The notes beneath the pieces are model-generated. The model saw only the letters and a program-made list of their open reading frames with translations. It did not search any database and was not told the origin of the DNA. A DNA stretch of 8,470 nt from Zoogloeaceae bacterium (GTDB taxonomy: Bacteria > Pseudomonadota > Gammaproteobacteria > Burkholderiales > Rhodocyclaceae). Location: the NCBI GenBank assembly GCA_031267345.1, contig JAIRZG010000029.1:1-8470 (forward strand), in the 5' to 3' direction. Numbering within the stretch: position 1 is the stretch's first letter; each line of letters begins with the position of its first letter. Positions 5,531-8,470 of this stretch are shown piece after piece. The translations under genes were made by a program, and so were the position numbers.

Positions 5531-8070
5531 GCCTTGCCGCTGCATCAGCGGGCGCGCGCTGTTATCACTGCGGTCTTGACCTTCCCGATGACGCGGATTT
5601 TTCCGTCGACATCGCGGGCGAACCCCGCGCCCTGTGCTGTGCGGGCTGCCAAGCCGTGGCGGAGGCCATCGTCGCCAACGGGCTTGCCGGGTACTACGCC
5701 AGCCGCGACGCCATGCCGGAATCGCCGCGTGAGGCCATGCCCACCGTCCTCGAACAACTGGCGCTGTTCGATCACGCCGAATTCCAGAAAAGTTTTGTCC
5801 GCGCTTTGGGCGAACACGAGCGCGAAGCCTCGCTGATGCTCGAAGGCATCACCTGCGCCGCCTGCGTCTGGCTGAACGAACGGTATATCGGACAACTTTC
5901 CGGCGTTACCGGCGTCGATGTCAATTACGCCACCCGTCGCGCCCGCGTGCGCTGGGATGAAACCAGAATCAAACTTTCCGACATCCTCGCCGCCATCGCC
6001 GCCATCGGCTACCGTGCCCATCCTTACGACGCTTCGCGCTATGAGGAACTGGCGCATAAAGAGCGCCGCGAGGCGCTGTGGCGGGTATGGGTGGCGGGCT
6101 TCGGCATGATGCAAGTGATGATGTATGTCGTCCCCGTCTATATCGCGGGCGAAGGCGAGATGACGCTGGACATCGAAACCCTGCTTCGCTGGGCGAGCCT
6201 GCTGCTCACCCTGCCGGTGGTGTTTTATTCCGCCGCGCCCTTTTTCAAAGGCGCGTGGCGGGACATGAAATTCCGCCGCGTCGGCATGGATGTGCCGGTG
6301 GCGCTGGGCATCGGCGCGTCCTTCATCGCGTCGGTGTGGGCGACCATTACCCGCACGGGCGAAGTCTATTTTGATTCCGTCACCATGTTCGTGTTCCTTT
6401 TGCTGGGCGGTCGCTATCTGGAAATGACGGCGCGGCAAAAGGCGATCAGCGTGGGCGAGGCGCTGGCGAAACTCATGCCCGCCTTCTGCCAACGCCTGCC
6501 GCGCGAAGCGAAAACGGACGGGCAGACCGAACAGATCATGGTCTCCGAACTCGCCGCCGATGATCGCGTGCTGGTGCGCCCCGGCGACATCATCCCCTGC
6601 GATGGCGCGGTGGAAGAAGGCGTCAGCAACGCCGACGAGGCGCTCCTGACCGGCGAGAGCCGTCCAGTGAAAAAACAGGCGGGCGACGCGGTAACGGGCG
6701 GCTCGCTCAACATGGAAAGTCCGCTGGTGGTGCGGGTAAAAGCCGTGGGCGAGCAGACGCGACTTTCCGCCATCATTCGCCTGATGGAACGCGCCGCTGC
6801 TGAAAAGCCCGGCCTTGTCGTCCTGGCCGACAAGGTGGCGCAGTGGTTCGTGTTGGCGTTGCTGGTTGTCGCCGCGCTCACTGCCATCGCCTGGTATGGC
6901 ATTGAGAGCGAACGCGCCCTGTGGATTACCGTCTCCGTGCTGGTCGTCACCTGCCCCTGCGCGCTGGCGCTGGCGACGCCGATTGCCTTGACCGTCGCTT
7001 CCGGCGCGCTGGCGAAAGAAGGCGTACTGGTGACGCGCGGTCACGCGCTGGAAACCCTCGCCCGCGCCACGCACTTTGTCTTTGACAAAACCGGAACCCT
7101 GACCACCGGCAAACTGCGTCTGCTGGACATTGCGCCGACATCGACTGCCAGCGTGGATGCCGCCCTAACGCTTGTCGCCAGTCTGGAAGCCTATTCCGAA
7201 CACCCGCTGGCGCGCGCCCTGCGCCAGGCCGCCGCAGAACGTCTTGCCGATACGCCACTGCCGCTGGCGGAAAACGTCATCGCCGAAACCGGACAGGGCT
7301 TGCGCGGCGGCATCGCCGGACGGGAACTGTACATTGGTCGCCCCGACTACGTGTTTGCCCGCGCGGGCGCGACGCCCTGGCCGCAAGACTGGCGGATGGC
7401 GGACGATACCGTGCTGGCGCTGGGCGAAAAGGGCGGCGGCGTACTGGCCTTTTTCCGCCTGGGCGACGCCCTGCGTCCCGACGCCGCCGCCCTCATCCGC
7501 GACCTTCAGGCTGCCGGACGCCGCGCCTTGCTGATGTCCGGCGACGCCGCGCCCGTTGTGGCGCGGATTGCCCGCGAACTGGGCGTGGATGCGGCGGAAG
7601 GCGAAATGTCGCCGCAGGCCAAACGCGAAGCCGTCCGTCGCTTGCAGGCGCAAGGCGCGGTGGTGGCGATGGTGGGCGATGGCGTCAACGACGCGCCGGT
7701 GCTGGCGCAGGCGCAAGTCTCCATCGCCATGGGTTCCGGCGCGCAACTGGCGCGCACCCAGGCCGATCTGGTGCTGCTTTCCGAAAATCTGGGACACCTG
7801 ACCAGCGGCATCCGCAAAAGCCGCTTCACCCTTGCCATCATCCGCCAGAACCTCGCCTGGGCATTTATGTACAACCTCCTCGCCCTGCCACTGGCGATCA
7901 TGGGGCACGTCACCCCCTGGGCGGCAGGCATCGGCATGTCCGCCAGCTCACTGCTGGTCGTGCTGAACGCGCTGCGGATCCAGGGTTCGGAAAACAAAAG
8001 ACGAAAGACAGTTCCGTTGCCAGCGGCAAACCCGCCGCATCAGGGAATTGTGCCCACAAGGGGGAGTTGA
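5527..8070 (+). CDS. ccoI: CcoI/FixI-type Cu+-transporting P1B-ATPase
   Basis: The 847-residue inner-membrane ATPase moves Cu+ across the membrane; the CcoI/FixI subgroup supplies copper for cbb3 oxidase assembly. Evidence for the subgroup is the N-terminal Cys-rich metal-binding domain (CYHC at 12-15, CCAGC at 37-41) before a single HMA domain with CAAC at 110-113. Core P-type motifs follow: TGES 375-378, the transmembrane copper site CPC 476-478, DKTGT with phosphorylated Asp520, SEHP 557-560, GDGVND 717-722, then MYN 781-783 and GMSASS 803-808 in the last membrane helices. About eight membrane segments are visible (clusters near 188-245, 255-300, 435-490, 775-817). The ATG overlaps the phosphatase stop (ATGA). 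About 29 residues of basic, Pro-rich tail follow the last helix. No ccoS lies downstream, so a general copper exporter is the alternative. Confidence 0.9.
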   Translation: MSLAAASAGARCYHCGLDLPDDADFSVDIAGEPRALCCAGCQAVAEAIVANGLAGYYASRDAMPESPREAMPTVLEQLALFDHAEFQKSFVRALGEHEREASLMLEGITCAACVWLNERYIGQLSGVTGVDVNYATRRARVRWDETRIKLSDILAAIAAIGYRAHPYDASRYEELAHKERREALWRVWVAGFGMMQVMMYVVPVYIAGEGEMTLDIETLLRWASLLLTLPVVFYSAAPFFKGAWRDMKFRRVGMDVPVALGIGASFIASVWATITRTGEVYFDSVTMFVFLLLGGRYLEMTARQKAISVGEALAKLMPAFCQRLPREAKTDGQTEQIMVSELAADDRVLVRPGDIIPCDGAVEEGVSNADEALLTGESRPVKKQAGDAVTGGSLNMESPLVVRVKAVGEQTRLSAIIRLMERAAAEKPGLVVLADKVAQWFVLALLVVAALTAIAWYGIESERALWITVSVLVVTCPCALALATPIALTVASGALAKEGVLVTRGHALETLARATHFVFDKTGTLTTGKLRLLDIAPTSTASVDAALTLVASLEAYSEHPLARALRQAAAERLADTPLPLAENVIAETGQGLRGGIAGRELYIGRPDYVFARAGATPWPQDWRMADDTVLALGEKGGGVLAFFRLGDALRPDAAALIRDLQAAGRRALLMSGDAAPVVARIARELGVDAAEGEMSPQAKREAVRRLQAQGAVVAMVGDGVNDAPVLAQAQVSIAMGSGAQLARTQADLVLLSENLGHLTSGIRKSRFTLAIIRQNLAWAFMYNLLALPLAIMGHVTPWAAGIGMSASSLLVVLNALRIQGSENKRRKTVPLPAANPPHQGIVPTRGS

Positions 8071-8074
8071 TTTG

Positions 8075-8120
8075 CGGCGCGTAGGGCGGATAAGCGCAGC
8101 GTCATCCGCCCTACGCGCCG
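8075..8120. repeat. 46-bp element with a perfect 17-bp inverted repeat
   Basis: The arms 8075-8091 and 8104-8120 are perfect reverse complements around a 12-nt loop, forming a very stable GC-rich hairpin 5 nt after the ATPase stop. No T-run follows on either side, so a classical intrinsic terminator is unlikely; mRNA 3'-end stabilisation or Rho-assisted termination are possible. The core (GTAGGGCGGATAAGCGCAGC) resembles, from memory, a short palindromic sequence dispersed between genes in many proteobacteria, so I read it as a REP-like or MITE-like repeat unit. No target-site duplication is obvious and only one copy is in the window. Confidence 0.7.
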
Positions 8121-8150
8121 GATGGATGAACTACTGGTCGTCACCCCCGG

Positions 8151-8191
8151 CGCTTCATTTACCCCGCAGCGTCACGCTCCGGGCTGAAGCG
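8151..8191. repeat. Nested imperfect hairpin
   Basis: A 7-bp outer stem (CGCTTCA at 8151-8157 with TGAAGCG at 8185-8191) encloses a 4-bp stem (CCCG 8163-8166 with CGGG 8180-8183) and the 11-bp dyad AGCGTCACGCT (8168-8178). The pairings are exact, but short stems are expected by chance in GC-rich DNA and no T-run follows. Confidence 0.35.
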
Positions 8192-8430
8192 GCTCCTGCG
8201 GTGCGAAGGACTGGGCAGCCTGCGTATCCTGCGCGCCGTTCGGGCAAAGGACAAGGAAGGTACCGGTCCCGTGGCCCGGAAAAAGGCTTCAAGGACTATG
8301 CCCCGGTTTTCTCCATATCGACATCGAATATCCGCGACAGTCGCCCGGAAGCATATTCTCATACCGTACCCATGTTGCCTGCCGCCCGCGTCGCGCACGG
8401 TTTTCCCCTTTCGTCCCGTCGCGGGGGACG

Positions 8431-8453
8431 GGGCGAACCGCAAGGGTTCGCCC
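8431..8453. repeat. 9-bp perfect inverted repeat near the window end
   Basis: GGGCGAACC (8431-8439) and GGTTCGCCC (8445-8453) flank a 5-nt loop. Beyond a G-G mismatch, two more pairs (AC 8428-8429 with GT 8455-8456) extend the stem. No T-tract follows on the plus strand within the few bases seen; read on the minus strand the flank is GTCCCC. It could be part of a repeat or a structured RNA end. Confidence 0.5.
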
Positions 8454-8470
8454 GGTACTCCTGGCGCGGC

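Larger units (their letters stand above)
8121..8470. other. 350 bp with no convincing gene, two possible hairpins
   Basis: No frame here encodes a recognisable protein. A 94-codon minus-strand ORF (8443-8159) is Arg-rich, has no good ribosome site and no family motifs, and looks like a GC-rich chance ORF. Two structures are visible: a nested dyad at 8151-8191 and a 9-bp inverted repeat at 8431-8453. There is no ccoS, no tRNA and no clear promoter. The stretch may be spacer, the remains of a repeat family, or the 3' flank of a gene beyond the window. Confidence 0.5.

Noticed and set aside
5545..7074. 509-codon minus-strand ORF opposite the copper ATPase
   Set aside because: Composition typical of antisense frames in GC-rich genes; no recognisable domain.
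8075..8120. Rho-independent terminator after the copper ATPase
   Set aside because: The stem is strong but no T-tract follows on either strand, so it is listed as an inverted-repeat element.
8159..8443. 94-codon minus-strand ORF in the right-hand tail
   Set aside because: Arg/Ser/Pro-rich, no Shine-Dalgarno, no motifs, and its start lies in a hairpin; best explained as noncoding DNA.

Overview
The window is GC-rich, densely coded DNA that looks like a proteobacterial chromosome, most likely betaproteobacterial. The reasons are the 186-residue purine phosphoribosyltransferase, the folP-glmM gene order, and a FixI/CcoI-type copper ATPase, which implies a cbb3-type cytochrome oxidase somewhere in the genome. 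The taxonomic call rests on protein character and gene order, not on a database search. Apart from the two ends, almost everything is six well-formed housekeeping genes and one Ser/Thr phosphatase gene.

Left and central part, minus strand (read right to left from 4693 to 165): a PduO-type ATP:cob(I)alamin adenosyltransferase, folP (dihydropteroate synthase) 3 bp after it, glmM (phosphoglucosamine mutase) after a 144-bp gap, galU (UTP-glucose-1-phosphate uridylyltransferase) after a 98-bp gap, and hpt (hypoxanthine/guanine phosphoribosyltransferase) 18 bp after galU. The series ends in an intrinsic terminator whose stem overlaps the hpt stop codon. The genes join cofactor supply (adenosylcobalamin, folate), envelope sugar precursors (GlcN-1-P, UDP-glucose) and purine salvage. 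To the left of the terminator is a short, more AT-rich stretch with a 9-bp direct repeat and what may be the first 23 codons of another minus-strand gene that runs off the window.

Right part, plus strand (4790 to 8070): a 96-bp divergent intergenic region rich in small dyads and containing a TATACT box separates the adenosyltransferase from a compact PP2C-type Ser/Thr protein phosphatase. Its stop codon overlaps the start of a CcoI/FixI-type Cu+ P1B-ATPase in an ATGA junction. This phosphatase-copper ATPase pair is the least ordinary arrangement in the window.

Right end (8071 to 8470): 5 nt after the ATPase stop is a 46-bp element with a perfect 17-bp inverted repeat and no T-tract, resembling a dispersed intergenic hairpin repeat. 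About 350 bp of sequence without a convincing gene follows, carrying two further potential hairpins. No ccoS or other oxidase-assembly gene is visible there. I found no phage, transposase, CRISPR, tRNA or rRNA. No clear novel multi-gene system is evident; the best leads are the PP2C-CcoI coupling and the structured noncoding tail.
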